This document shows positions 48,433-56,895 of a stretch of 64,000 bases of DNA, in pieces. Both the position numbers and the translations under genes were made by a program. The stretch lies in NCBI GenBank assembly GCA_958295895.1, contig CATQHI010000002.1, positions 310,001-374,000 on the forward strand. Reading direction: 5' to 3'. This DNA comes from Saprospiraceae bacterium (lineage in GTDB: Bacteria; Bacteroidota; Bacteroidia; Chitinophagales; Saprospiraceae). The notes under the pieces are model-generated. The model ran no database searches. It saw only the letters and a list, made by a program, of their open reading frames with translations, and had not been told where the DNA came from. Numbering within the stretch: position 1 is the stretch's first letter; each line of letters begins with the position of its first letter.

Positions 48433-51228
48433 CTAACGACCGCGCAGAACTATCCGGTGCTGTCCGGTCTGCCCGGTAGCGGGGTCCTCTACGCGCAGCA
48501 GGTACACGCCGGCGGGGTAGGTGCCTACGGCCAGCCGGAGCTCTCCGGTGAAGGGGGTGCTGAGCAGTTGACGCCCCGTGGCGTCGACCAGGCGAGCCCG
48601 CAGCGCAGTCGACTGCGAGTACCGCAGTTGCAGCCAGGGGCCGGCGGGGTTGGGGTAGACCTGCAGGGTACCGTCCAGTACGGCGGTGGCCGTGGAGGTG
48701 GTCTTTTCCATGATACCGTCGCAGTTCTCATCTACGTCGTTGTCGGCGATCTCCTTGGCACCGGGGAATACGGTGGGGTCATTGTCGTCGCAGTCTATCC
48801 AGAAGTACGTGCCATCGCTATCCTTATCCAGATCCTCTACGATGGTGGAGACCACGGTATTAGTGATCACCGGGCGGTTAAAGTCGAAGAAGATACCGGC
48901 GGTGTTCTCGATGCGGGTGAAGTCGGGTAGGTCCTCCTTAGGTTTGATGTCAAAGACCACGAAGCCCTGGCTAGCCGTAGCCGATACGGAACTATCGACC
49001 AGTTCGATCCCGGGGAAGTCGACGGTCAGCAGGCCATTTTCCGATAGCGTGAATTCGTAGGGGTGACTGGCGTGAATGGGCAGCAGGGTAGTCCAGTCCA
49101 GGTGCTCCGACAACTGGTCCTCGATGCGCACCGCGAAGGCCGTATCGTTGCCCATATTCTCGAAGCGGATGCGGTAGCGCAGGGTCTCGTCGGCCTGGGT
49201 GTAGTTGCTGTTAGTGTCGTCGGGACGGTAGGGAAGCACGGACTTGTCGTTGGGGTCGACGGCGCAGCGGAGTACGGTACGGTAATCGACGCTATCGGTG
49301 ACGGTTGCCTCCCCGGAAAAGCTTGCACCTGCGGCCCCGCCCAGGATGATGGTATCACCGGCAAAGTCCTCGTTGGGCAGCTGCAGCTTCATGGAGTTGT
49401 GGTAGGACTCACCGGGCTGTAGGGTATCGAAGGTGAAGGTGATGGTATTGTCGGTAAGGGTGACCGAGTCGCGGGCCACGGAGATGAAGCTGACGTTGTC
49501 CTGTAGCCTGACCGTAGCGGTACCGGCCAGGGGCAGACAGCCGTCGTTGCGTACCGTGATCCAGAAGGGGGCCTTGGTGTTGCAGCGCACGCGGCCAGCA
49601 TTGAAGTAGAGGGTCAGGTCGGCCGCTCCGTCCTCCAGGGCGTAGCCGAAGTCGATGTCTTCGTACTCGTCGGTGGGCACCGTGATGGTGTAGCTATCGG
49701 CGGCAGTGGTACGGGCGTAGCAGTCGGGCTTGTGGGCGGTAACGGTATAGGTTTCGCCGTCGATCACGGCCAGGGCGTAGTTGCCCTCGTCGTCGGTGGT
49801 GAGGAACTCCTTCGTTTCGGGCCCCTCGATGGTCACGAGCAGGTTAGCAATACCGGGCTCATCGGCGTCCTGGGTGCCGTTCCCGTTTTCGTCCGCGAAG
49901 GCGGTGCCGTGCAGGGTACGCTGGTCATCGATGGTGAGGTAGTGGAGCTGTTCACCGCGGCCATCGACCCGGGCGGCAAAGTACAGGCGATTACCGATGG
50001 TGGCCAGGGGCGGGTTGGGCCCTACCAGGTTAAAGTCGGCGGCCACCTCCTGAAGGTCGTCGTTACGGGGGTCAAAGAGGTACACCGGGTGATGGTCGCT
50101 CGTGATGGCCAGGTAGTTGCCTAGGCGGACGGTCTGGGCGGGGCCGCGGGTGCTAATCTTTTGGAGGGTGGCCGCATCGCGGGTGCCGGCGCGAGTTCCG
50201 TCGGTGAGGACGATCTTCCAAATGCCTTGTTCGGTGCGGCGGTAGAAGAGGGCTTCATTATCATCGATGCGGGTCACTCGGGGGATGGGGATAGCGGAGT
50301 GGTCATCTACGCCGGTCCATTGTAGGTATTCTGCCTGGCCGGTGTTATAGTTTACGGCAAACACGCCGCCGCTAGTATCACTGCCGATAAGGGCAAAGGG
50401 CAACGCAACGGAGGTATTGGTTGCCAGGCTAGCCTGTAGTTCGGGACCGATAGCGGTAGGGGTGATGAACTCCAGCGTAGGATATAGATCATGGATGGAA
50501 TAGGTGCTATGACGGACTATCGTATGATCACCCACCCGCTCGAAGGTCAGTGCCCGCTCACTTTCACGTTCACCGAGGTCATTGACCTCCCCCGTAGCGG
50601 GATCATAGGTAGCGGGCCCGACGCTGGTGCCCTGGGCGTGGGCGAAGTACACTAGCTTACCGTCGGTCACCACATTGGTGGTGTCCGGGTAGTCGCTATT
50701 GGCGATTACATCGGAGACTACGATCTTGCTTTGCTCCGTGGCAGGGTTGGACTCGATGAGCTGGACGGTTTGTACCTCGTTATCCCCTACTTTCTGGTAG
50801 CGTAGGGCGTAGAGTTTGCTATTGACGAGCACCGGTGTAGTATGGTAGTACTTGGAATTTTCCAGCAGCGGAAACTCCAGTAGCTCAGGCACCGGTATGA
50901 TGGCGTCGACGACGATGTTGTAGCGCTCATCGTCCGTAGCGTAGTGGAAGTAGTAGGTATCGCCGACGTTACCTAGCAACTCGATACCGTCGCGCAGTCC
51001 CACCCCGCCCTGAAAGCTAAAGGTGGACTCGGCCGAGCCATTGGAGAGGTAGTTCACATCGCCCTCGGTGGCCCAGTAGATGCGGCTGCCGATGGGGGCG
51101 AGCTCGAGGATCTTGGTCCCGGGGTCGTCGGGGTTGACATCGAGGAAATCGAGCTGGTAGGGGATCGTCTGCGCGCCGACAAAGAAGGGCAGCAGGAGGG
51201 GAAGGGCAAGGAGGTAAAACTTCATCAA
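48433..51228 (-). CDS. large T9SS-secreted multidomain protein
   Basis: A 931-residue surface protein. Signal MMKFYLLALPLLLPFFVGAQ; an N-terminal region (about 20-440) of beta-propeller type with ELWxxDGT-like units (KIVLTDGTRAGTRDA; GNRLYFAARVDGRGEQLHY). A SdrD B-like domain about 445-510 (GTAFADENGNGTQDADEPGIANL) and DUF11-like Ig domains (YRIRFENMGNDTAFAVRIED) follow. A MopE-like calcium segment (WIDCDDNDPTVFPGAKEI) and a type A sorting domain (LQVYPNPAGPW to GVYLLRVEDP) close it. Two dispersed-repeat copies lie inside. Ligand unknown; it precedes the sulfatase. Confidence 0.88.
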   Translation of the reverse strand: MMKFYLLALPLLLPFFVGAQTIPYQLDFLDVNPDDPGTKILELAPIGSRIYWATEGDVNYLSNGSAESTFSFQGGVGLRDGIELLGNVGDTYYFHYATDDERYNIVVDAIIPVPELLEFPLLENSKYYHTTPVLVNSKLYALRYQKVGDNEVQTVQLIESNPATEQSKIVVSDVIANSDYPDTTNVVTDGKLVYFAHAQGTSVGPATYDPATGEVNDLGERESERALTFERVGDHTIVRHSTYSIHDLYPTLEFITPTAIGPELQASLATNTSVALPFALIGSDTSGGVFAVNYNTGQAEYLQWTGVDDHSAIPIPRVTRIDDNEALFYRRTEQGIWKIVLTDGTRAGTRDAATLQKISTRGPAQTVRLGNYLAITSDHHPVYLFDPRNDDLQEVAADFNLVGPNPPLATIGNRLYFAARVDGRGEQLHYLTIDDQRTLHGTAFADENGNGTQDADEPGIANLLVTIEGPETKEFLTTDDEGNYALAVIDGETYTVTAHKPDCYARTTAADSYTITVPTDEYEDIDFGYALEDGAADLTLYFNAGRVRCNTKAPFWITVRNDGCLPLAGTATVRLQDNVSFISVARDSVTLTDNTITFTFDTLQPGESYHNSMKLQLPNEDFAGDTIILGGAAGASFSGEATVTDSVDYRTVLRCAVDPNDKSVLPYRPDDTNSNYTQADETLRYRIRFENMGNDTAFAVRIEDQLSEHLDWTTLLPIHASHPYEFTLSENGLLTVDFPGIELVDSSVSATASQGFVVFDIKPKEDLPDFTRIENTAGIFFDFNRPVITNTVVSTIVEDLDKDSDGTYFWIDCDDNDPTVFPGAKEIADNDVDENCDGIMEKTTSTATAVLDGTLQVYPNPAGPWLQLRYSQSTALRARLVDATGRQLLSTPFTGELRLAVGTYPAGVYLLRVEDPATGQTGQHRIVLRGR
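49323..49342 (+). repeat. dispersed 20-bp repeat in the T9SS gene
   Basis: Exact consensus copy, read as GGAAGA within an Ig-like domain. Confidence 0.85.
50136..50154 (-). repeat. dispersed repeat, second copy in the T9SS gene
   Basis: CCGCGGG variant, in the opposite orientation to the copy at 49323 of the same gene; read as STRGPAQ. Confidence 0.75.
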
Positions 51229-51355
51229 TAGATGGTGGTGGGGTCGATAAATGAGTGCCGGTGAGGAGGATAAGGCCGGGTAAAAACCTGGTTTATCACC
51301 GTGAATGATTGGCGTGGGTATAGAACGTTGGGGTGGGGGGATTATTGGGTGGGGG

Positions 51356-51490
51356 AGCGCGGGGCCCTTGCGTGCCTGCGGCGCGCTACGGACCCCGCTG
51401 GGTTAGGGCGCCCCTTCCAGGGACGGGCGGTACCACGTGTTTCCCTGGAAGGGGAACCCTACCTCGGGTAGGCTACTAGGCCTACCCGAG
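51356..51490. mobile_element. transposase-less derivative of the RAYT element
   Basis: About 135 bases in an otherwise gene-free gap (51229-51529). The left 69 bases match the left end of the transposase element at 53733-53800 with about ten differences. The right part (51442-51490) matches its right end at 54381-54428. It folds into two hairpins: ccccttccaggga/tccctggaagggg and ctcgggtaggc/gcctacccgag. This looks like a non-autonomous unit mobilised by the nearby transposase. Confidence 0.78.
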
Positions 51491-51529
51491 AATTGGTGGA
51501 CAGCAAAGCCCCCTTGAATAAAAAGCACA

Positions 51530-53164
51530 CTACTCCGTAACCTCCTCCAGCACCTCCTGATTACACTGCCCCCCCGAATTCTCCAACCACTTACTGAACT
51601 CCTCCAGTGCAGCACTATCAGCCTGCGTAATACGCTCGTCGTGGCGGTGCAGCGCAGTGTACTTGATCTCGGCGTAGCTCTCTACGACCGTAGCTGTGCC
51701 GTTCGTCTCTAACGCTTGGTATAGGTGCCAGCGGAGGGAGCCGGAGCGGTAGCGTTTGTTGCGTAGTTTGAGCAGGCGCTTCCGTAATTCCCCAACGTGC
51801 TCGGGATCGATCTCGTAACGGTTGCGGATTAGCAGCATGCCCCCGGGATCTTCGCCCTCCCCCGCCGGGACGTGCAGCTCGGGGTACTGGGTGAAAGCCT
51901 CCAAGTCGGCCCCCTTGGCCTGATCGAGGGGGAAGCGGCGTCCGATAACGGCAGTCACAAGGCAAACGCCGGCGGCTACGAAGTGGGCCGTGGCTAGGGA
52001 AAGCGTATCGGCCAGCCAGCCCCAAAGGGCACTGCCCAGCGCTAGGCTCAGCCCCATCGCCATGAAGTAGTAGGCCATGCCCCGCACCCCGAACCACTTC
52101 GGCAGGGCGTACTGGGCCGAGGAGATCAGCGAGGTGAAGGCCAGTTGCCAGCACACACCGGCCAGCGCGCAGGCCGGGTACGCCCAGGCCGGGGCGGGGG
52201 CCAGGGCCAGTCCGACCAGGCAGCCGCCGAAAAGTACACTGGTGAGTACGGTAAGCCGATTGCTTCCACCGATCCAGGCGGCAATTTCATCGTAGGCCAG
52301 TCCACTGACTACCGCCCCGATACCGACGGCTCCTACCAGGTAGCCGTACAGACTTGCATCCCCACTGAGCTGCTCCTTGGCCACCAACGGCAGCAGGGCC
52401 CACAGTGCGCCCGCCCCCATAAAGAACAGGATAGCCCGCAGTACGCTATTGTACAGCGCCGGGGTATACCGCAGGAACCGCAGGCTATCCCCCATTGCAA
52501 ACTGGAACACCCGCGGCGGCATATTGCCGTCGCGGTGCCGGTCGTCGGACCAAAAAAAGATCACCGCCACCACCGCCGCGAAGCTCACCGCGTCGATCCA
52601 GAAGGGCAGGGCCATACCGTAGGCCGTGATCAGCCAGCCACACAGGATGGGCCCGATGGCCCGCGCCGAGTTGAAGCTGATGCCCCCGATGGACATGGCC
52701 GTACTCAGCCGGTCGCGGGCCACCAACTGGGGAATGACCGCCGTGATGAGGGGCGCTGAGATAGCCGTCCCAACTCCGTTAAGCAGCGTAAAAGCCAGCA
52801 GCCACTCCGCCGTCGCCAGCTCCCCCTGCACCAGGTAGGCAAACACCGCATTCACCGCGATGAGCGCCGACTGGGTGATCAGCAGGATGCGGCGGCGGTC
52901 GCCCAGGTCACCCAGCGTACCCGCGGGCACGGCCAGCAGCACCAGGGGCAGTAGGTTAGCGGTTTGTACCAGGCTTACGCTCAGTGCGCTTCCCCCCAGG
53001 TCGGTCATGAGCCAGCCGGCCGCCACATTGAACAGCCAGGTGCCCGTATTCGATACGAAGGCCGCCCCGACGAAGAGCAGGAAGAAGGCATTGCGCCAGG
53101 GGGAGGGGGAGGGCATGGGAAGGGCAACCGTGGGGGTGGGGAGAAGGTTTAGGGTGCCCTTCAC
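51530..53164 (-). CDS. MFS transporter with C-terminal monooxygenase-like domain
   Basis: A 544-residue inner-membrane exporter of the MFS_3 (EntS-like) group, with about 12 TM segments (FLLFVGAAFVSNTGTWLFNVAAGWLMTD; DRLSTAMSIGGISFNSARAIGP). From about residue 425 a soluble domain follows (MLLIRNRYEIDPEHVGELRKR; LRWHLYQALE; VESYAEIKYTALHRHDERIT) that resembles the antibiotic-biosynthesis-monooxygenase fold often attached to such transporters. The start GTG 53164 overlaps the GNAT stop (GTGA), implying coupled translation; ATG 53116 is the alternative. Substrate unknown. Confidence 0.87.
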   Translation of the reverse strand: MKGTLNLLPTPTVALPMPSPSPWRNAFFLLFVGAAFVSNTGTWLFNVAAGWLMTDLGGSALSVSLVQTANLLPLVLLAVPAGTLGDLGDRRRILLITQSALIAVNAVFAYLVQGELATAEWLLAFTLLNGVGTAISAPLITAVIPQLVARDRLSTAMSIGGISFNSARAIGPILCGWLITAYGMALPFWIDAVSFAAVVAVIFFWSDDRHRDGNMPPRVFQFAMGDSLRFLRYTPALYNSVLRAILFFMGAGALWALLPLVAKEQLSGDASLYGYLVGAVGIGAVVSGLAYDEIAAWIGGSNRLTVLTSVLFGGCLVGLALAPAPAWAYPACALAGVCWQLAFTSLISSAQYALPKWFGVRGMAYYFMAMGLSLALGSALWGWLADTLSLATAHFVAAGVCLVTAVIGRRFPLDQAKGADLEAFTQYPELHVPAGEGEDPGGMLLIRNRYEIDPEHVGELRKRLLKLRNKRYRSGSLRWHLYQALETNGTATVVESYAEIKYTALHRHDERITQADSAALEEFSKWLENSGGQCNQEVLEEVTE

Positions 53165-53691
53165 TCGAGTAAAGTACCAGCCCGCCAGTGCATACTCGTA
53201 GCCGCCACCCCCTCCGGTCCCGTCCCCGGCATATGATGCCGCTCCGACCGCCCTACCCTACCACCGAGGCGTTCATAGACGGTTCTAGCGCGGGTGTTGC
53301 TGTCTAGTACCCACAAGTATAGCTTATCACTCTGGCCCTCCGCGAGCGTAAGTCGCGCCGTAGCCTGCGCCAGTTGCTTCCCCAGTCCCGTTCTCTGTTG
53401 ATTGGCGCGCACGTGCAGGTTATCGAGCAGGGTTCCGTCTGTGGGGTCGTGGTCGAGAAAGAGGCAACTAAAGCCAAGTAATTCCCCGTTCTCATCTTCT
53501 GCGAGCAGCACGCGCAACCCGGGGGCGGGGTGGGCGAAGCGCTCGGTCCACACGGCAAGGCGTTCGGCGGGGACCTCCTGCTGGAGATAGGTCGCTGACA
53601 TAGCGTCGGTGTAGTTCTCCTGCCAGCTGCGGGCGTGGAGGGCGGCGATGCGGGGGGCGTCTTGGGGGGTGGCTGGGCGGAGGGGGGGCAT
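53161..53691 (-). CDS. GNAT-family N-acetyltransferase
   Basis: A 176-residue acetyltransferase. N-terminal LRPATPQDAPRIAALHARSWQENY, then LLGFSCLFLDHDP and LDNLHVRANQQRTGLGKQLAQA (acetyl-CoA loop QxxGxG/A as QRTGLG) and LYLWVLDSNTRARTVYERLGG are standard. The substrate is unknown. It is the first gene of a two-gene unit with the MFS exporter (GTGA overlap), which suggests a joint role in modifying and exporting a compound; this is inference. A dispersed-repeat copy abuts its start codon. Confidence 0.9.
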   Translation of the reverse strand: MPPLRPATPQDAPRIAALHARSWQENYTDAMSATYLQQEVPAERLAVWTERFAHPAPGLRVLLAEDENGELLGFSCLFLDHDPTDGTLLDNLHVRANQQRTGLGKQLAQATARLTLAEGQSDKLYLWVLDSNTRARTVYERLGGRVGRSERHHMPGTGPEGVAATSMHWRAGTLLE

Positions 53692-53710
53692 GGGCGGGGT
53701 CGCGGGTGCT
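53692..53710 (-). repeat. dispersed repeat, variant abutting a start codon
   Basis: gggcggggtcgcgggtgct, the same variant as at 31011, directly upstream of the GNAT ATG with no gap. Confidence 0.68.
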
Positions 53711-53732
53711 GGGAACGTCGGATAGGCGCAGA

Positions 53733-54428
53733 TCGCGGGGTCCTTGCGCGCCTGCGGCGCACTATGAACCCCGCTAAGTTAGGGCGCCCCTTCCAGGGAC
53801 GTGTTATCCGGATCAACCTCAAACAACCACCGCTCCTCGTACGCCACCCCGTACGCATCCAGCAACCGCCGAAACTCCTGCTGGAAACTCATTTTCGCCC
53901 TATCCTTATATCCCTCCACACTACCGTAGTGGTGCAGCTTCTGCCGCGCGACATACTGCTGTATCCCCTCCATATTCCGGTAATCCACTGAAAAGGACGC
54001 ATAGCCATTCTGCCAGTAAAAGACCGTACACCCCTGCTTCTTCATCCAGTGCGAGCTGTCGGTCTTGATGGTTTCCAGTACGCTAGCGATCGACTTCGTA
54101 GCCGGCAGACTATGCACAAGATGCACATGATCCAGCACCCCACCAATACCAAACACCCGACAGCCCGCAGCCCGCAACCGTGCATCCAAAAACTGATACA
54201 AGTCCTGCTCCCACCGCGGCAGGATCCACGGCTTTCGATACTTCGTACTAAAGGTGGTATGGACAATAATTCGAGTATACGACTGCGGCATAATTTTTTA
54301 CCGCGATCTACCATCGATACTCCATAAAATCAAATCTACTAGATCACCCTCCCCCCTCCGTAGACAAACACCCCCCACGTCCCTGGAAGGGGCGCCCTCC
54401 CTCGGGTAGGCTCCCAGGCCTACCCGAG
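53733..54428. mobile_element. IS200-like / RAYT element with hairpin ends
   Basis: About 700 bases carrying one transposase gene. The left end (53733-53800) and the right end (54379-54428) recur fused at 51356-51490. The right end contains the perfect hairpin ctcgggtaggc/gcctacccgag, and the stem sequence ccccttccaggga is split between the two ends. The left end overlaps the last codons of the transposase. Exact boundaries are uncertain. Confidence 0.75.
53779..54291 (-). CDS. REP-associated / IS200-like tyrosine transposase
   Basis: A 170-residue Y1 transposase (HUH superfamily), which nicks single-stranded DNA at hairpin-marked sites. The HUH motif is HVH in LDHVHLVHSLP (55-57) and the catalytic tyrosine is probably Y113 in IQQYVARQKLHH; SYTRIIVHTTFSTKYRKPW at the start and SVDYRNMEGI are typical. 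The last codons (SLEGAP) are encoded by the element's own left hairpin half. The gene is AT-richer than its surroundings and appears intact, so possibly active. Confidence 0.9.
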   Translation of the reverse strand: MPQSYTRIIVHTTFSTKYRKPWILPRWEQDLYQFLDARLRAAGCRVFGIGGVLDHVHLVHSLPATKSIASVLETIKTDSSHWMKKQGCTVFYWQNGYASFSVDYRNMEGIQQYVARQKLHHYGSVEGYKDRAKMSFQQEFRRLLDAYGVAYEERWLFEVDPDNTSLEGAP

Positions 54429-54430
54429 CT

Positions 54431-54496
54431 TACGACGGCTGCTTCCACGACGGCTACCATGACGGCCTCCACAACCGCTACCCCAACCGATTCCAC
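54431..54496. repeat. degenerate 12-15-bp tandem repeat beside the RAYT element
   Basis: Successive units of the type ctaccatgacgg, cctccacaaccg and ctaccccaaccg follow the right end of the element; no frame is open across them in the genes around. Confidence 0.5.
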
Positions 54497-54501
54497 ATTC
54501 A

Positions 54502-54522
54502 TCGCACCCGCGGCCCCGCCCC
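54502..54522 (+). repeat. dispersed 20-bp repeat, intergenic copy
   Basis: CCCGCGG variant, 10 bases beyond the stop of the Gfo/Idh/MocA gene. Confidence 0.83.
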
Positions 54523-54532
54523 TTGGTATCCC

Positions 54533-55882
54533 CTAAAACACCCGATACTCCCCCGCCAAGTACCCATTAGCCTCCCCCTCCGCAAACCGCCCCGCCTCCG
54601 CCTCCCAGTGCAGCGTCTGCCCCGGAAACCGACCGGCAATCGTGCCCAGCAGGATCACCTCGGTAAGCCGCGCCCCGTAGCTGAAGGGAGCCGTAGTTTG
54701 CCCCTTACCCAGACAGGCATCGACAAACTGGTGGTAGTGCTTCGGACTCTCCGTCTCGTAGTTGCGAATAACCTCGCCAAGCTCCAAATCTGCGGCGGCG
54801 GTGGCGATCTCTTCACTAATGTCCTGGTACTGCCCGTCCACGATCAGCCGCGGCTCCTGCATGAAGTGCGGCAGGAGCAGGCGGCCCCGCTCGCCGATGA
54901 ACATGGCCCCCTGATCGGGTAGCTCATCGCCATCGGGTAGCTCCAGTTCAGGATGGGTGTCGGGAGCGCCGGGCCCGTCCGACCAGACCCACGTCATCCG
55001 CTCCGCCGTATACTCCGTGCCGGGAAACTCGTAGGTGACCACGTTATGCTCCGGAAAGCCGTAGCCGGTTGGCGGACGGCATTCGTTGCGCACCGTCAGC
55101 GGCACGTCCAGCCCCAGGGCATTGTAGGGCGTATCGAAGATGTGTACTCCCATATCACCCAGGGTGCCGCAGCCGTAGTCCATGATCTGCCGCCACTTGC
55201 CGGGGTGGTAACGGTCCTCAGCGTAGGGCCGCTCGGGGGCGGTGCCGAGCCAGAGGTTCCAGTTCAGGCCCGCGGGTACGGGATCGGCCTCGGTGGGCGG
55301 CGCTCCGTCATAGCCCCAGTTCTTGGGCGACCAGGCCCGCACGGTGCTCACCTTACCGATGATGCCCGACTGCACCAGCTGGGTACCCACCCGGTAGTCG
55401 TAAAAGCTGTGTACCTGAATGCCCATCTGCGTCACCAGCTTGCGGTCACCGGACACGCGGGCCAGCTCGCGGGCCTCGCTCACGTGGTGGGTCAGCGGCT
55501 TCTGGCAGTACACGGGCTTGTCCATACCCATGGCCAGCAGGGCGGCCGGGGCGTGGGTGTGGTCGGGGGTGGAGACCAGCACGGCGTCAATCTCCTCACC
55601 CAGCTCGTCGAGCATCGTGCGGTAGTCGGCAAAGGTGCGCGCCTGTGGGTGCAGGGCCTGGGCGGTGGCCAGCGCCGTAGCATCGACGTCGCAGAGTGCC
55701 ACTACCTCCACGGCGGGGTGGGAGGAGATGGCCTTCATATCCTCCATGCCCTGGTAGCCTACGCCGATGTGGGCGGTGCGCAGGCGATCTTTGCCCGCAG
55801 CGGCACCCTTGGTGGTACAGTTCGGTAGCACGGCGGCGGCGGCCAGCAGCGCACTTCCCTGAATGAATTTCCTTCGTTGCAC
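54533..55882 (-). CDS. Gfo/Idh/MocA-family oxidoreductase, Tat-type signal
   Basis: A 449-residue NAD(P)-dependent oxidoreductase. The N-terminus MQRRKFIQGSALLAAAAVLPNC has a twin-arginine signal, so it is exported folded. The Rossmann part follows (TAHIGVGYQGMEDMKAI; VVALCDVDATALATA; VLVSTPDHTHAPAAL; VYCQKPLTHHVSEAREL with the family EKP-type lysine as QKP), then the C-terminal domain (YGCGTLGDMGVHIFDTPYNAL). Such exported enzymes act on sugars. It sits 12 bases after the DUF1080 gene, an association common in sugar-degrading loci. Confidence 0.93.
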   Translation of the reverse strand: MQRRKFIQGSALLAAAAVLPNCTTKGAAAGKDRLRTAHIGVGYQGMEDMKAISSHPAVEVVALCDVDATALATAQALHPQARTFADYRTMLDELGEEIDAVLVSTPDHTHAPAALLAMGMDKPVYCQKPLTHHVSEARELARVSGDRKLVTQMGIQVHSFYDYRVGTQLVQSGIIGKVSTVRAWSPKNWGYDGAPPTEADPVPAGLNWNLWLGTAPERPYAEDRYHPGKWRQIMDYGCGTLGDMGVHIFDTPYNALGLDVPLTVRNECRPPTGYGFPEHNVVTYEFPGTEYTAERMTWVWSDGPGAPDTHPELELPDGDELPDQGAMFIGERGRLLLPHFMQEPRLIVDGQYQDISEEIATAAADLELGEVIRNYETESPKHYHQFVDACLGKGQTTAPFSYGARLTEVILLGTIAGRFPGQTLHWEAEAGRFAEGEANGYLAGEYRVF

Positions 55883-55894
55883 GATCGTTTGGTT

Positions 55895-56707
55895 TTAAAG
55901 CTCGCGAATGCGAATGTTGCGAAACCACAGCGGACTGCCGTGGTCCTGTAAAGTAATGTAGCCCGAGCGGAACTTCCCGTAGTCCGGCATATCCTTCCAC
56001 TTCCCGGAGTTACGCTTTTGCTCCCATTCTTCCGACCAGGGCACGAAGCTGAGGAGTAGCTCCCCGTTCAGCCAGTGCTCGGCCCGCTCGGGGGTGAATA
56101 CGATGCGGCTGCTGTTCCACTCCCCGGCTGGATTAAGCTTCTTCTTCGCCGGGTCGGGGGTGTGCATCGCGTAGTCGGCCCCCGTACGCTGCCAGTCCTG
56201 CAACTGCTCCGGGTGCTCCACCCCGAATTGGCTGTTGTAGCCCGTCAGGTCATGGATCGCCGCGTAGCCCTCGTCGTCAATCAGCTGGTACTCGGGGGCG
56301 ATGTTTGAGGGGGCGTCGTAGCCCTCCTGCACGTGGTACAGTACGCCACTGTTGCCACCCTCCGGGATCTTCCAGTCCCACTCCAGCTCGAAGTTGGCGA
56401 ACTCGCGGTCACCGTAGAGAATGTCCTTACCGCCGGTATAGTCCTGCTCCAATTCGACCTCGGTATCAAAGAGCAGCATGCTATCGCGGGCCACCCAGCC
56501 GGGGGGCAGGGTCTCGGCGTTGTAGCCCCGCCAGCCATCGGTAGTGGTGCCGTCAAAGAGCGCGATCCACTCCCCTACAGACTGGGTAGTATCGGCGGCT
56601 ACTGCGGTATCGTCGGTCGCAGCAGGGCGCGTATCCGCATCGTTTCCGCAGCCCGTTAGGCATACGGCCAGCGCGGCACAACTTAGTATAAATAGAAGAT
56701 CCTTCAT
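55895..56707 (-). CDS. DUF1080 (3-keto-disaccharide hydrolase-type) lipoprotein
   Basis: A 270-residue lipoprotein with a signal ending CLTGC. The DUF1080 jelly-roll is clear: WIALFDGTTTDGWRGYN, FANFELEWDWKIPEGGNSGVLYHVQEG, EYQLIDDEGY, NSSRIVFTPERAEHWLNGELL, SGYITLQDHGSPLWFRNIRIREL. The family is known as 3-keto-disaccharide hydrolases, acting with oxidoreductases of the Gfo/Idh/MocA type on keto-sugars, as the neighbour suggests. ATG 56707 begins the signal; GTG/ATG starts 2-3 codons upstream are alternatives. Confidence 0.9.
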   Translation of the reverse strand: MKDLLFILSCAALAVCLTGCGNDADTRPAATDDTAVAADTTQSVGEWIALFDGTTTDGWRGYNAETLPPGWVARDSMLLFDTEVELEQDYTGGKDILYGDREFANFELEWDWKIPEGGNSGVLYHVQEGYDAPSNIAPEYQLIDDEGYAAIHDLTGYNSQFGVEHPEQLQDWQRTGADYAMHTPDPAKKKLNPAGEWNSSRIVFTPERAEHWLNGELLLSFVPWSEEWEQKRNSGKWKDMPDYGKFRSGYITLQDHGSPLWFRNIRIREL

Positions 56708-56729
56708 CGACATCACGGCATTTTAGATG

Positions 56730-56808
56730 CACTGCTATACATGGCCCGTTCTCCCTCTCCTTTGGAGAGGGCCGGGGAGAGGAAAAACTAGGGCCATGTA
56801 TAGCAGTG
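56730..56808. repeat. MITE-like element with 18-bp perfect inverted repeats
   Basis: Arms cactgctatacatggccc (56730-56747) and its exact complement (56791-56808) enclose 43 bases that contain a second perfect stem, ccctctcc-ttt-ggagaggg. It lies in the divergent gap before the rhamnosidase. The inner wording is a widespread Bacteroidota intergenic hairpin. Confidence 0.8.
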
Positions 56809-56895
56809 TAGCATTTAGTAAAACCCGGGTAAGATAACAACCCCCCGCCAGTACCCACCATACGCCGTACTTTATACCCCATCAACTCCTCCCCC

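Noticed and set aside
54953-55828. Long open frame antisense to the Gfo/Idh/MocA gene (291 codons, plus strand)
   Set aside because: The opposite strand encodes a complete conserved oxidoreductase; the antisense frame is Gly/Val/His-rich without any recognisable motif, as expected from high GC.
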